Shown: positions 46,155 to 54,135 of the stretch, piece after piece
Position numbering within the stretch: position 1 is the first letter of the stretch
Layout: the number at the start of each line of letters is the position of its first letter
Assembly: GCF_015070385.1 (NCBI RefSeq)
Contig: NZ_JADCSA010000001.1
Span: forward strand, 186,001-250,000
Source: Nocardioides malaquae
GTDB lineage: Bacteria > Actinomycetota > Actinomycetes > Propionibacteriales > Nocardioidaceae
Direction of reading: 5' to 3'
Length of the DNA stretch: 64,000 nucleotides
Made by a program: the position numbers and the translations under genes
Notes under the pieces: generated by a model
Database searches by the model: none
What the model saw: the letters and a program-made list of their open reading frames with translations, nothing else
Told to the model about the DNA's origin: nothing

Positions 46155-46635
46155 CGTTCCGCTCCGCCCATCCGGCCTGCGCCGAGCCCCGCTGCGATGC
46201 CTCGGACACGTGGGGCACCAGGCCCAGCGACGACTCCACCACCGCCAGGAAACGGTCGGCATCCCGCACCAGGTCGTCGGCCTCACGCTCGCTCACCGAC
46301 CGGGAGAGGCCCGCCTCGGCCGCAGCCCGCTTGCCCGCCCCGGCAGCGAAGAAGGTCGCCCACTCGATGAACTCGGGCGCCACCTCGGCCAACAGGATCC
46401 AGGCATTCTTCTGACGGCGCCGAGCTGGCGTGGGGTGGGCCCGGGCGGCGAGCAGTGCGGCCGCCGCCTGGAGGGCAGCGACGTGGGCACAGGCGTACCG
46501 GGTGGGCACGTCGGGGGCGATGACCGCCTCCCGCAGCGAGGCGGCCGAGCGGGACAGGTAGGAGTGGGTGGCGGCCGGCAGCATCTGCAGGTCGGGGGTG
46601 TGCCGGTGGGGAGCACGGCGCGTCGTGGAACTCAT
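46144..46635 (-). CDS. SAV_6107-family HEPN domain protein
   Basis: The 163-residue helical protein precedes dnaE2 and overlaps it. It contains RYACAH (residues 46-51), which fits the R-x4-H motif of HEPN ribonucleases; two further helices follow (WILLAEVAPEFIEWATFFAA). Members of this family are regularly found beside dnaE2 in actinobacteria; their function has not been shown. GAGGAGAAGAG precedes the ATG. It belongs to the LexA-controlled transcript, so induction by DNA damage is expected. Confidence 0.85.
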   Translation of the reverse strand: MSSTTRRAPHRHTPDLQMLPAATHSYLSRSAASLREAVIAPDVPTRYACAHVAALQAAAALLAARAHPTPARRRQKNAWILLAEVAPEFIEWATFFAAGAGKRAAAEAGLSRSVSEREADDLVRDADRFLAVVESSLGLVPHVSEASQRGSAQAGWAERNGVA

Positions 46636-46650
46636 CTCTTCTCCTCGGTC

Positions 46651-47040
46651 TCAGTCCTGGCATCCGACGAGCTGCCAGCAGCCCTCGGCGCGGTCAAGAG
46701 CGAGGTCGAAGACTCCGCTCGACATTCCCTGCTGCGGGTCGCCCGGACGTCCGGCAACCACCCGCCACAGCTCCCGCTCGGCGACCAGCTCGCCGTGGAG
46801 CTCCTCCCAGCTGCGCTGGGTCGGCACCTCCTGGTGCACCTGTGGCCCCTTCTCCGCGTCGACGACGGCGCGGACCGAGGGAGAACGCCACCACGGCGCG
46901 GTCTCGACCCAGTGCGCCACCACGGAGCGGACCTTCCAGAGTCGGCCCTGCCACAGGAACTGGGCAGGCGCCTCGGGCGCGCCGGCACCGTCGGGGACGG
47001 GAGCCCGCAGGACCTCCACCGGGTCGTCGTACCGCCTCAT
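46651..47040 (-). CDS. DUF6504 family protein
   Basis: The 129-residue protein starts MRRYDDPVEVL and carries the family's aromatic core QFLWQGRLWKVRSVVAHWVE, with WWR and ELWRVVA further on. It resembles small proteins encoded beside actinobacterial dnaE2/imuB genes; function unknown. It is the first gene after the LexA box, with GGAGGAGACC just before the ATG, and is followed 15 nt later by the HEPN gene. Confidence 0.85.
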   Translation of the reverse strand: MRRYDDPVEVLRAPVPDGAGAPEAPAQFLWQGRLWKVRSVVAHWVETAPWWRSPSVRAVVDAEKGPQVHQEVPTQRSWEELHGELVAERELWRVVAGRPGDPQQGMSSGVFDLALDRAEGCWQLVGCQD

Positions 47041-47062
47041 GGTCTCCTCCTCGCGCACCAGT

Positions 47063-47078
47063 TCGAACAGGTGTTCGA
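47063..47078 (-). promoter_or_regulatory. LexA (SOS) box
   Basis: TCGAACAGGTGTTCGA matches the mycobacterial/Gram-positive consensus TCGAAC-N4-GTTCGA with no mismatch. It lies 23 nt upstream of the DUF6504 ATG. Confidence 0.9.
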
Positions 47079-47087
47079 ACAGAACGA

Positions 47088-47093
47088 ACGCTA
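47088..47093 (-). promoter_or_regulatory. -10 element of the SOS operon
   Basis: TAGCGT on the minus strand fits TANNNT; the LexA box would begin a few nt downstream of the start site, where LexA would block transcription. Confidence 0.5.
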
Positions 47094-47143
47094 CACCCGA
47101 CCACCGACAACGGGTCAAGCCCGAAGCAGGAACGCATGCAGAA

Positions 47144-47173
47144 GGGCCGACCCGCGGAGTGCGGAGTCGGCCC
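47144..47173 (-). terminator. Hairpin terminator after the 154-residue membrane protein gene
   Basis: An 8-bp stem GGGCCGAC/GTCGGCCC encloses an inner CCGC/GCGG hairpin. It starts 33 nt after the stop at 47206 and separates that gene from the SOS promoter. Confidence 0.6.
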
Positions 47174-47205
47174 GGTGCTCGCCCCCGAAGGAGCGGGAGG
47201 TGCGG

Positions 47206-47670
47206 TCAGGTCTCGCGGCAGTAACGCCCGGTGCTGGGGTGGAGCAGGAGCCCCAGGAGCAGCACGCAGAGCAGCACCGCAACCCCGGAGAGCACCTCGA
47301 AGAGCGGCGGAATCCCGCTGGCGATGCTCAGCACGGCCAGGAAGGCGCCGAAGAGGGCGATCGTCGCCAGGCAGATCCGGGCCCAGGTGAAGCCCTCACG
47401 GAAGAAGACCGACAGCACGCCGAGCAGCATCAGCAGCACGACGAAGGAGGTGACGATGACCGGCACGAACCCCGGCACGCTGAGGCTCTCCTCCACCGCC
47501 TCGATGCCGCCTTCACGCAGCAGCTGCCGCGCACCGGCGTTGCCCTCGGCCCAGGCGAGCACCAGGTCGGTGCGGAAGACCCAGGCCAGCAGGGTGATCA
47601 CCCCGGAGAGCACCGAGAGCGCCACGACGACACGCAGGGCGTTCACGACCGTGGACGGCCTGTCGACCAT
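47206..47670 (-). CDS. Hypothetical four-helix membrane protein
   Basis: I do not recognise the family. The 154-residue protein begins MVDRPSTVVNALRVVVALSV and has four hydrophobic stretches, near residues 10-30, 63-85, 92-115 and 120-142, ending with STGRYCRET. GGAGGACCC precedes the ATG at 47670. A TACCGT -10 candidate lies about 75 nt upstream. It is divergent from the ArsC-like gene and ends at a predicted terminator, so it looks monocistronic. Confidence 0.75.
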   Translation of the reverse strand: MVDRPSTVVNALRVVVALSVLSGVITLLAWVFRTDLVLAWAEGNAGARQLLREGGIEAVEESLSVPGFVPVIVTSFVVLLMLLGVLSVFFREGFTWARICLATIALFGAFLAVLSIASGIPPLFEVLSGVAVLLCVLLLGLLLHPSTGRYCRET

Positions 47671-47811
47671 GGGTCCTCCAAGGGTGGGTGGCACGGGCAC
47701 GTCGACCCCGGCGACCTGGAGGGTCCGGGCCGTCGACGCAGGGCCAACGGTACCGGCGTCCACCCGCACCCCCGGCCGGGACCCTGCCCAGCTCCTTGGC
47801 AGTCTGGGTGC

Positions 47812-48165
47812 ATGGAGATCTGGCTGAACCCTGCCTGCAGCAAGTGCCACACCGCAGTCCGCACCCTGGACGAGGCCGGGGTGGCCTACACCGTGCGACG
47901 CCACCTCGAGGACGTCCCGACCCATGCCGAGCTCGCCGACGTGGTGGCCCGCCTCGGGGTCGAACCGTGGGACCTCGCCCGCCCCCGGGAGACCCGCGAG
48001 GCCGGCATCACCCTCCCCCGTGACCCGGACCACCGGGAGGAGTGGCTGCAGGCCCTGGTCGCCCACCCGCGTGCCATCCAGCGTCCGATCATCACCGCCG
48101 ACGACGGCACCACCGTGATCGGCCGCGACGCCGAGAGCCTCGCCCGGGTGATCGGTGCCGAGTAG
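47812..48165 (+). CDS. ArsC/Spx-family thioredoxin-fold protein
   Basis: The 117-residue protein begins MEIWLNPACSKCHTAVRTLD, with an N-terminal CxxC in the position of the ArsC active-site Cys, and contains the RPIITADDGTTVIGR block typical of the arsenate reductase/YffB fold. It may be a glutaredoxin-dependent reductase; no arsenic resistance genes are nearby, so arsenate need not be the substrate. It is separated by 41 nt from the oxidoreductase gene downstream. Confidence 0.85.
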   Translation: MEIWLNPACSKCHTAVRTLDEAGVAYTVRRHLEDVPTHAELADVVARLGVEPWDLARPRETREAGITLPRDPDHREEWLQALVAHPRAIQRPIITADDGTTVIGRDAESLARVIGAE

Positions 48166-48194
48166 TCCCTGACGCGAGGACCCGGACGCGCCGA

Positions 48195-48200
48195 TACCCT
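48195..48200 (+). promoter_or_regulatory. -10 element (leaderless) for the CrtI-like oxidoreductase
   Basis: TACCCT ends 6 nt before the ATG at 48207, with no ribosome site between. Confidence 0.5.
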
Positions 48201-48206
48201 CGACCC

Positions 48207-49523
48207 ATGCGCGTGGTGGTCGTGGGCGGCGGGTTCGCCGGCATGGCGAGCGCGGCCCGGTTGGCCAAGCTCGGCCACGCCGTGACCCTCCTCGAGGCCG
48301 CCTCCACCCTCGGTGGGGCCCTGGGCAGCACCACCGTCGACGACTTCACCTTCGACACCGGCCCCTCGACGACCCTGCTCCCGGCGGTCACCCGTGACCT
48401 GTTCCGCAAGTCGGGGCGTCCGATCGAGCGAGAGCTCGACCTCGTTCCGGTGGAGGTCATTCGCACCCACCGTTTCGCCGACGGCGCCACCCTGGCGCTC
48501 CCCGGCGGCTCCCGCGCGGCCCAGAAACGCGCCTTCGACGCGCTCCACCCGGGGTCGGGCGCGGCGTGGGTGGGATACGTCGACTCGTGGGCCGAACCCT
48601 GGGAACGGCTGCGCAAGGACTACCTCGAACGCCCGTGGGACCCCGACCTGGCCCACCCCGACGCCGCGGCGCTGCTGCGTTCGCGCACCACGCTGCACCA
48701 GGCCGTCACCCGCCACCTCGACGACCCCCGCGCCCGCGCCGTCGCGACCCACTCCTTCGTCGCCGACGGGCACGACCCACGGCGGGTGCCCGCCTGGCTG
48801 GGCACGATCTCCTACGTCGAGCAGAAGTTCGGAGCCTGGACGGTCGACGGCGGACTGTCCCTCCTGGGCGAGGCCCTCGCGCGCCGACTGACCACCCGCA
48901 AGGTGGAGATCCACACCGCCACCCCCGTCACGGACGTGCTCGTGCGCTCCGCGCGGGTGCGCGGCGTGCGGACCGACGCCGGAGAGCTCGAGGCCGACGT
49001 GGTCGTCTGCGCCGTCGACCCCCGCCAGTTCCCTGCCCTGCGCCCCTGGATCCGCGGCACCCGTCCGGTGGCGCTGCCACGGATCACGCACCTGGGGATC
49101 TCCGGCGCACTGCCGCCCTGGGTCGCCGACTCCGGCGAGGTCGTGCTGCACGGCGGCCGGGGTGAGTCCACGCTCGTGCTGCGCCACGGCGGCACGGCTC
49201 CGGTGGACCACGCCGTCCTCACCGTGCAGCACCGCGGTGACGCGCGGACCGACCTGGTGGCGGAGCTGGCTGCCCGGGGCGTCGACCTGCGCGACCGGGT
49301 GGTGACCCGGGTGGAACGCTCCCCCGCCGACCTCACGGCCCTCTGGGGCGGATCGCCCCTGGGCGTCCAGTGGCGAGGACGCTCCACGCTCCGCCGTCGT
49401 TGGGGTCCCACGACGCCGGTCGCCGGGCTCTACGCCGCCGGAGCCCACGCGACCCCGGGATCGGGCCTGCCCTTCACCGGACTGTCCGGGGCGCTCGTGG
49501 CCCAGTCCGTGGGACCTGCCTGA
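48207..49523 (+). CDS. FAD-dependent oxidoreductase, phytoene-desaturase-like
   Basis: The 438-residue protein starts with a dinucleotide-binding fold MRVVVVGGGFAGMASAARLA and the second glycine motif GGALGSTTVDDFTFDTGPS, which is characteristic of CrtI-type amine oxidase fold proteins. A C-terminal FAD contact AAGAHATPGSGLPFTGLSG is present. A prenyl diphosphate synthase follows 35 nt downstream, suggesting an isoprenoid substrate such as a quinone or carotenoid precursor. The exact reaction cannot be read from the sequence. Confidence 0.87.
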   Translation: MRVVVVGGGFAGMASAARLAKLGHAVTLLEAASTLGGALGSTTVDDFTFDTGPSTTLLPAVTRDLFRKSGRPIERELDLVPVEVIRTHRFADGATLALPGGSRAAQKRAFDALHPGSGAAWVGYVDSWAEPWERLRKDYLERPWDPDLAHPDAAALLRSRTTLHQAVTRHLDDPRARAVATHSFVADGHDPRRVPAWLGTISYVEQKFGAWTVDGGLSLLGEALARRLTTRKVEIHTATPVTDVLVRSARVRGVRTDAGELEADVVVCAVDPRQFPALRPWIRGTRPVALPRITHLGISGALPPWVADSGEVVLHGGRGESTLVLRHGGTAPVDHAVLTVQHRGDARTDLVAELAARGVDLRDRVVTRVERSPADLTALWGGSPLGVQWRGRSTLRRRWGPTTPVAGLYAAGAHATPGSGLPFTGLSGALVAQSVGPA

Positions 49524-49546
49524 GGCGCACCCCCGCGACAGGTGGC

Positions 49547-49552
49547 TAGGCT
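49547..49552 (+). promoter_or_regulatory. -10 element (leaderless) for the prenyl synthase
   Basis: TAGGCT ends 6 nt before the GTG at 49559. Confidence 0.5.
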
Positions 49553-49558
49553 CGCACC

Positions 49559-50659
49559 GTGTCGACGCCCCAGACCCCAGCCCCCGTCCCCGTCGAGCAG
49601 AGCTGGGACGTGGAGGCCTTCCGTGCCGCTGTCCAGGGAGTGCTGGACGACTTCCTCGACGAGCAGGAGGGCCGCCTGGCGGGCCTGGGCCCCGACGCGG
49701 CCCGCCTCCTGGCGGAGGCGCGTACTGCCCTGACGGGCGGCAAGCGCCTGCGGGCCGCCTTCTGCTGGTGGGGTCACCGCGCCGTCGACCCCGAGGTGCG
49801 CGACGAACCCTCCCTGCTGCGCGCCTGCGCGGCTCTCGAGCTGCTGCAGGCCAGTGCCCTCGTGCACGACGACCTGATGGACGCCTCCGACACCCGTCGC
49901 GGACGGCCCGCCACCCACAAGGCCTTCGAGGGTGAGCACCGTGCCGTGGGCTGGCCCGGCAACTCCGAGCAGTACGGTGCCGCGGCTGCCATCCTCCTCG
50001 GCGACCTGCTGCTGGCCTGGGCCGACGAGCTGCTGCGCCGTTGCGGACTGCCCGCCGACCGAGTGTCGCGGGCGCTCGAGATCTTCGACCTCTGCCGCAC
50101 CGAGGTGATCGTGGGACAGTTCCTCGACGTCTCGGTGCAGGCCAGGGGGCGCGCCGACGTCGACACGGCCATGACGGTGCTCCGCTACAAGTCGGCGAAG
50201 TACTCCATCGAGCGACCGCTGCACGTCGGAGCTGCGCTCGCGGGCGCGGACGAGGCCACGCTGGAGGCCCTCTCGGCGTTCGGGCTGCCGCTCGGCGAGG
50301 CGTTCCAGCTGCGCGACGACCTGCTCGGCGTCTTCGGCGACCCCTCCACGACGGGCAAGCCCGCGGGTGACGACCTGGTCGAGGGCAAGCGCACGGTGCT
50401 CGTGGCGCTCACGCTCGACCGGGCGCAGGCGCCGGAGGCCGCCGAGCTCGATGCCGCCCTGGGCAGCGCGCTCGACGACGAGCGGGTGGCACGCCTGCGC
50501 GCCCTCATCGACGGCACCGGGGCGCGCGACGAGGTCGAGGCGATGATCACGGCCCTGACGTCCAGGGCCGAGGCGGCGCTCGACGCGGGTGGCTTCGATC
50601 CCGGCGCGGCGGCGGTGCTGCACTCCTTGGCGGCAGCGGCGACCCAGCGCAAGGTCTGA
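49559..50659 (+). CDS. Polyprenyl (geranylgeranyl-type) diphosphate synthase
   Basis: This trans-prenyltransferase condenses isopentenyl diphosphate with allylic diphosphates. The first aspartate-rich motif is DDLMD in ALVHDDLMDASDTRRG, the second is DDLLG in QLRDDLLGVFGDP, and the GGKRLRAAFCWWG block binds IPP. Length 366 is typical of actinobacterial IdsA enzymes. Chain length cannot be fixed with confidence. The start is GTG 49559. It is convergent with the barstar gene. Confidence 0.93.
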   Translation: MSTPQTPAPVPVEQSWDVEAFRAAVQGVLDDFLDEQEGRLAGLGPDAARLLAEARTALTGGKRLRAAFCWWGHRAVDPEVRDEPSLLRACAALELLQASALVHDDLMDASDTRRGRPATHKAFEGEHRAVGWPGNSEQYGAAAAILLGDLLLAWADELLRRCGLPADRVSRALEIFDLCRTEVIVGQFLDVSVQARGRADVDTAMTVLRYKSAKYSIERPLHVGAALAGADEATLEALSAFGLPLGEAFQLRDDLLGVFGDPSTTGKPAGDDLVEGKRTVLVALTLDRAQAPEAAELDAALGSALDDERVARLRALIDGTGARDEVEAMITALTSRAEAALDAGGFDPGAAAVLHSLAAAATQRKV

Positions 50660-50687
50660 GGACGGCGAGCCAGGAGGACGAGCCGCC

Positions 50688-51131
50688 TCAGGCGTCCGGT
50701 CGACGCTCCGGGGAGTCCGTGTCGTCGGGACCGCGACCGTGCAGGAGCACGACGAAGCCTGGGCGACGCGGGTCTGCTGCTCGCTCGGAGAAGAGGTCCA
50801 CCAGCGCGGCGAAGGTGCCCGGTTCCGCCGCGGCGAGGGCGCCCCACTCCTCCCACACCAGGACGATCGGCCCGGGCACGTCGGCGAGCAGGTCGGCGAG
50901 GGCGTCGAGGTTCTGCCCGTACGTCCCGGGGAACCGCAGCGCCCGGCCCACGGCGGCGAGGAAACGGTACTTCGACGAGGCTCGTGCGCCGTCGACCACT
51001 GCGCACGCCCAGCCGGCGCGGGCGGCGGCGGCCACCACCTCGGACTCGTCGGCCTCCGAGCTCCAGCGGTGGACCCCCGGCGGGAGCCGACCGGCGAGCA
51101 GGTCGGCCAGCACGTCGGCCGGGTCGCTCAT
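50688..51131 (-). CDS. Barstar-family RNase inhibitor
   Basis: The 147-residue protein matches barstar (an intracellular inhibitor of barnase) in the region GRALRFPGTYGQNLDALADL, followed by IVLVWEEWGAL, the acidic helix area that plugs the RNase active site. It is longer at both ends than B. amyloliquefaciens barstar. The start ATG overlaps the stop of the RNase-like gene upstream by 4 nt, so toxin and inhibitor are co-translated. Confidence 0.9.
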   Translation of the reverse strand: MSDPADVLADLLAGRLPPGVHRWSSEADESEVVAAAARAGWACAVVDGARASSKYRFLAAVGRALRFPGTYGQNLDALADLLADVPGPIVLVWEEWGALAAAEPGTFAALVDLFSERAADPRRPGFVVLLHGRGPDDTDSPERRPDA

Positions 51132-51583
51132 CGCAGGATCCGGGAGAAGCTCTGGTAGTGGTCGTCGGTCCAGTACATCTCCTCCGGGTCGCCGGTGACG
51201 ATCCGGCGGGCGCCTCGGTGGTCGATCCCGGGCGTCGGCACCGTGTACTCGCGGTAGTGACCGCGCGGCCGGTTCGGCAACAGCCCCTCGTAGTTGCCGA
51301 ACCGGGAGCCGTCGTGCTCCGGGTGGGCGAAGGGGCCACCGGCATCGATCTGCGCGACCACCTCGGCGGCCTCGGGCGGCAGGTCAGCCAGCCGCACCGA
51401 CGGCAGGCCAGGGTCCGCCGGCCCGATCGTGCTCGGCCCTCGGTCCTCGACCTGCGGCGCAGGTGCCTCGGCGGTCTCGGTCGTCCACGGCAGGGAGTCG
51501 GAGCCGCCCCCCGTCTGCGACCACCACAGGACCAGCCCGACGAGCAGCGCCGCCACGAGGGTGAAGGGCGCCCGGCGCACCAC
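51128..51583 (-). CDS. Barnase-type ribonuclease with N-terminal membrane anchor or signal
   Basis: The 151-residue protein has an N-terminal basic start and one hydrophobic helix (APFTLVAALLVGLVLWW), a Pro/Glu-rich spacer, and a C-terminal microbial RNase (N1/T1, barnase) domain. The active-site residues can be matched: general base Glu in HYREYTVPTPG, Arg in RGARRIVTG and His in WTDDHYQSFSRI. The protein should act outside the membrane. Start: GTG at 51583, just after the stop of the upstream gene; a second GTG follows. The downstream barstar gene is the expected antidote. Confidence 0.9.
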   Translation of the reverse strand: MVRRAPFTLVAALLVGLVLWWSQTGGGSDSLPWTTETAEAPAPQVEDRGPSTIGPADPGLPSVRLADLPPEAAEVVAQIDAGGPFAHPEHDGSRFGNYEGLLPNRPRGHYREYTVPTPGIDHRGARRIVTGDPEEMYWTDDHYQSFSRILR

Positions 51584-51584
51584 C

Positions 51585-51965
51585 TCAGAACGCCATCGAC
51601 TGGGCCCGACGCTTGACCTCGGAGCCGCGGTTCTCCCGCAGCGCGTCGATCGGCCGGCCGGGCAGCTCGAGGTCGGTGAAGAGCCAGGCGATGCACTCAC
51701 GGTCGTCGTAGCCACCGTCGTGCAGGACGGTCAGCAGGCCGGGGAGCCCCTTGACCACCTCTCCGTCCTGGATGAAGTCGGCAGGAACCTGCTGTCCCGC
51801 GCCGGGCCGCGGCACCGCGGCGGCCAGCTGGTGCTCGCGGATCATCGTGCGCACCCGGCTGACCGAGACGCCGAGCTGGGAGGCCGCGCCGGCCCAGTCG
51901 ATCCAGGTGGGCACCAGCGCGTCGAGGTCTGCCTGGGCGAGGGGTCCGTCGTTCATGTCGACCAT
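51585..51965 (-). CDS. Rv2175c-family DNA-binding protein
   Basis: The protein (126 residues from ATG 51965; another ATG at 51956) has a helix-turn-helix resembling M. tuberculosis Rv2175c (WIDWAGAASQLGVSVSRVRTMIREHQL) split over the DNA-binding core, and a C-terminal WLFTDLELPGRPIDALREN. Rv2175c is a PknL substrate, and here too the gene is beside, and divergent from, a PASTA kinase. Unlike the mycobacterial locus, the RNase and barstar genes follow it directly. Confidence 0.88.
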   Translation of the reverse strand: MVDMNDGPLAQADLDALVPTWIDWAGAASQLGVSVSRVRTMIREHQLAAAVPRPGAGQQVPADFIQDGEVVKGLPGLLTVLHDGGYDDRECIAWLFTDLELPGRPIDALRENRGSEVKRRAQSMAF

Positions 51966-52087
51966 GGTGCCACCCGGTCGCGCCACGCCCGAACTGGACA
52001 GCGACACCTCCCCCGGAGGGCGCCCTCACTACGATTGGGCGAGCGGCACCGCCGCGTCCCACCCGACCCACCCACCGGAGGACTTCC

Positions 52088-54118
52088 GTGGAGTCAGACG
52101 AACACACGCGACAGCGTGCGGTCGTGGACCCGCGGGACCCGATGCTCGGCCGGGTGCTCGACGGTCGCTACCGCATCGAGCGGCGGGTCGCCCGCGGTGG
52201 GATGGCCAGCGTCTACGAGGCGGTCGACCTGCGCCTGGAACGGGTGGTGGCCGTCAAGGTCATGCACGCCGGGCTGGGCGAGGACGGTGACTTCGCCGCC
52301 CGCTTCGTCCGCGAGGCGCGAGCCGCCGCCCAGCTCTCCCACCCCCACGTGGTCGCGGTCTACGACCAGGGCGAGGACGACGGCACCGTCTTCCTGGCCA
52401 TGGAGTACGTCCCCGGCCGCACCCTGCGCGACGTCGTGCGCGAGCAGGCTCCCCTGCCGCCGGCCCGGGCGCTGGCGCTCGTCGAGCCGGTGCTCGCCGC
52501 CCTCGCAGCGGCCCACCGCGCCGGCCTGGTGCACCGCGACGTGAAGCCGGAGAACGTCCTGGTCGGGGACGAGGGCGACACCACCACCGTGAAGGTGGCC
52601 GACTTCGGGCTCGCCAAGGCCGTGAGCGCGACCAGCAACCACACCGCCACCGGCGTGGTCATCGGCACGGTCTCCTACCTCGCACCGGAGGTGGTGGTCC
52701 ACGGGCAGGCCGACGCGCGGGCCGACGTGTACGCCGCCGGGGTGCTGCTCTACGAGCTGCTGACCGGCCGCAAGCCCCACGAGGGCGAGAGCCAGATCCA
52801 GGTCGCCTACAAGCACGTCCACGAGGACGTTCCCGCGCCGTCCGCGACGGTCCCGTCGGTGCCGGCGTACGTCGATGCCCTCGTCGCCCGGGCCACCTCG
52901 CGCGACCGCGACCAGCGGCCCGCCGACGCCGGGGTCCTGCTGCACCAGGTGCGTCGCGTGGCGCAGGCCCTGCGGGAGGGCGTGAGCCAGGACGCCGAGC
53001 TCGAGGCCGACCTGCGTCCCACCGCCCCGGCGGCACCGCTCCCGGTCGAGGTCACCGCCGACGACCAGGGGCTGGCCGCCATCGTCGACGAGCCCCCGGT
53101 GACCGACCGCACGCAGCAGATCCGGTTGCCCGAGTCCGAGCCTGCCGCCCCGAGCGCCCCGGCGCCGCGCGGCGACCGGATCCGTCGTCTCCCGGCCCCG
53201 AGTGCAGCGCCGAGGACCACCTCCCCCGGCCGTCCCCGACGCCGCGGCCCCCTCCTGCTCCTCCTCGCCCTGCTGCTCGTGGTGGGCATCGGCGTGGGCG
53301 CCTGGTGGTTCGGCTTCGCGCGCTACACCACCACCCCGTCGGTGCTGGGCCTGGGCCAGGCCGAGGCGGTGGCAGCGCTGGAGGAAGCCGGGCTCGAGGC
53401 GGAGGTCGGCCCTGCCGCCCACAGCGAGGACGTGCCGGTCGACGACGTGGTCGCCACCGACCCCGCCCCGGGTGACCGGGTGCTGCCCGGCGACGTGGTG
53501 GTCCTGTCGCTCTCCCTCGGTCCGGAGCGCTACGACGTGCCGCGGCTCGCCGGTCTCTCCGTCGACGAGGCGCGCGCCGCGTTGGAGGAGACGAACCTCG
53601 AGTTCGGACGTACCGTCGAACGCTGGAGCGAGACCGTGGCCGAGGGCGAGGTGATCCGCAGCAACCCGAAGGCCGGTACGACCGTGCGGGCCAGCGCTGC
53701 AGTCAACGTCGTCGTCAGCAAGGGGCGTCGACCGATCGAGGTGACGGACTGGACCGGTCGCCAGGCATCCCGGGCCGAGAAGGCCCTCGCCGGAGCCGGG
53801 CTCGAGGTCACGGTCGAGCGGGTCTTCGACGACGAGGTGGCCGAGGGCGTCGTCATCAGCCAGAGCCCCGCCGCCGGCACGCTCTACCGGGGCGACGGCG
53901 TGACCCTGACCGTCTCCAAGGGACCGGAGCTGGTGGAGATGCCGCGGGTCATCGCGCAGGGCAAGGACTCCGCCGAGGAGCGGCTCGAGGCCCTGGGCTT
54001 CCGGGTGCGCGTCGAGCGCTCGGGTCAGTACCTGGGCCTCGGCTTCGTGCTGAGCACGGACCCCGACGCCGGGACGATGGTCCCCAAGGGGTCCACCGTG
54101 ACGCTCTACCTGATCTGA
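52088..54118 (+). CDS. Membrane Ser/Thr protein kinase with PASTA domains (PknL/PknB type)
   Basis: The 676-residue protein has a kinase domain (about residues 27-290) with the glycine loop VARGGMASVYEA, VAVKVM, HRDVKPENVLV, DFGLAKA and the APE-type LAPEVVVHG. A Pro/Ala-rich linker and a membrane helix near residue 395 (LLLLLALLLVVGIGVGAWW) lead to four PASTA repeats, which typically bind muropeptides or lipid II. The adjacent Rv2175c-type gene favours a PknL ortholog. GGAGG lies 5 nt before the GTG start; a TACGAT -10 candidate lies at 52030-52035. Confidence 0.94.
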   Translation: MESDEHTRQRAVVDPRDPMLGRVLDGRYRIERRVARGGMASVYEAVDLRLERVVAVKVMHAGLGEDGDFAARFVREARAAAQLSHPHVVAVYDQGEDDGTVFLAMEYVPGRTLRDVVREQAPLPPARALALVEPVLAALAAAHRAGLVHRDVKPENVLVGDEGDTTTVKVADFGLAKAVSATSNHTATGVVIGTVSYLAPEVVVHGQADARADVYAAGVLLYELLTGRKPHEGESQIQVAYKHVHEDVPAPSATVPSVPAYVDALVARATSRDRDQRPADAGVLLHQVRRVAQALREGVSQDAELEADLRPTAPAAPLPVEVTADDQGLAAIVDEPPVTDRTQQIRLPESEPAAPSAPAPRGDRIRRLPAPSAAPRTTSPGRPRRRGPLLLLLALLLVVGIGVGAWWFGFARYTTTPSVLGLGQAEAVAALEEAGLEAEVGPAAHSEDVPVDDVVATDPAPGDRVLPGDVVVLSLSLGPERYDVPRLAGLSVDEARAALEETNLEFGRTVERWSETVAEGEVIRSNPKAGTTVRASAAVNVVVSKGRRPIEVTDWTGRQASRAEKALAGAGLEVTVERVFDDEVAEGVVISQSPAAGTLYRGDGVTLTVSKGPELVEMPRVIAQGKDSAEERLEALGFRVRVERSGQYLGLGFVLSTDPDAGTMVPKGSTVTLYLI

Positions 54119-54123
54119 CCACC

Positions 54124-54129
54124 TAGGCT
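54124..54129 (+). promoter_or_regulatory. -10 element (leaderless) for nfo
   Basis: TAGGCT ends 6 nt before the GTG at 54136, in the 17-nt gap after the kinase gene. Confidence 0.5.
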
Positions 54130-54135
54130 GGGCCG

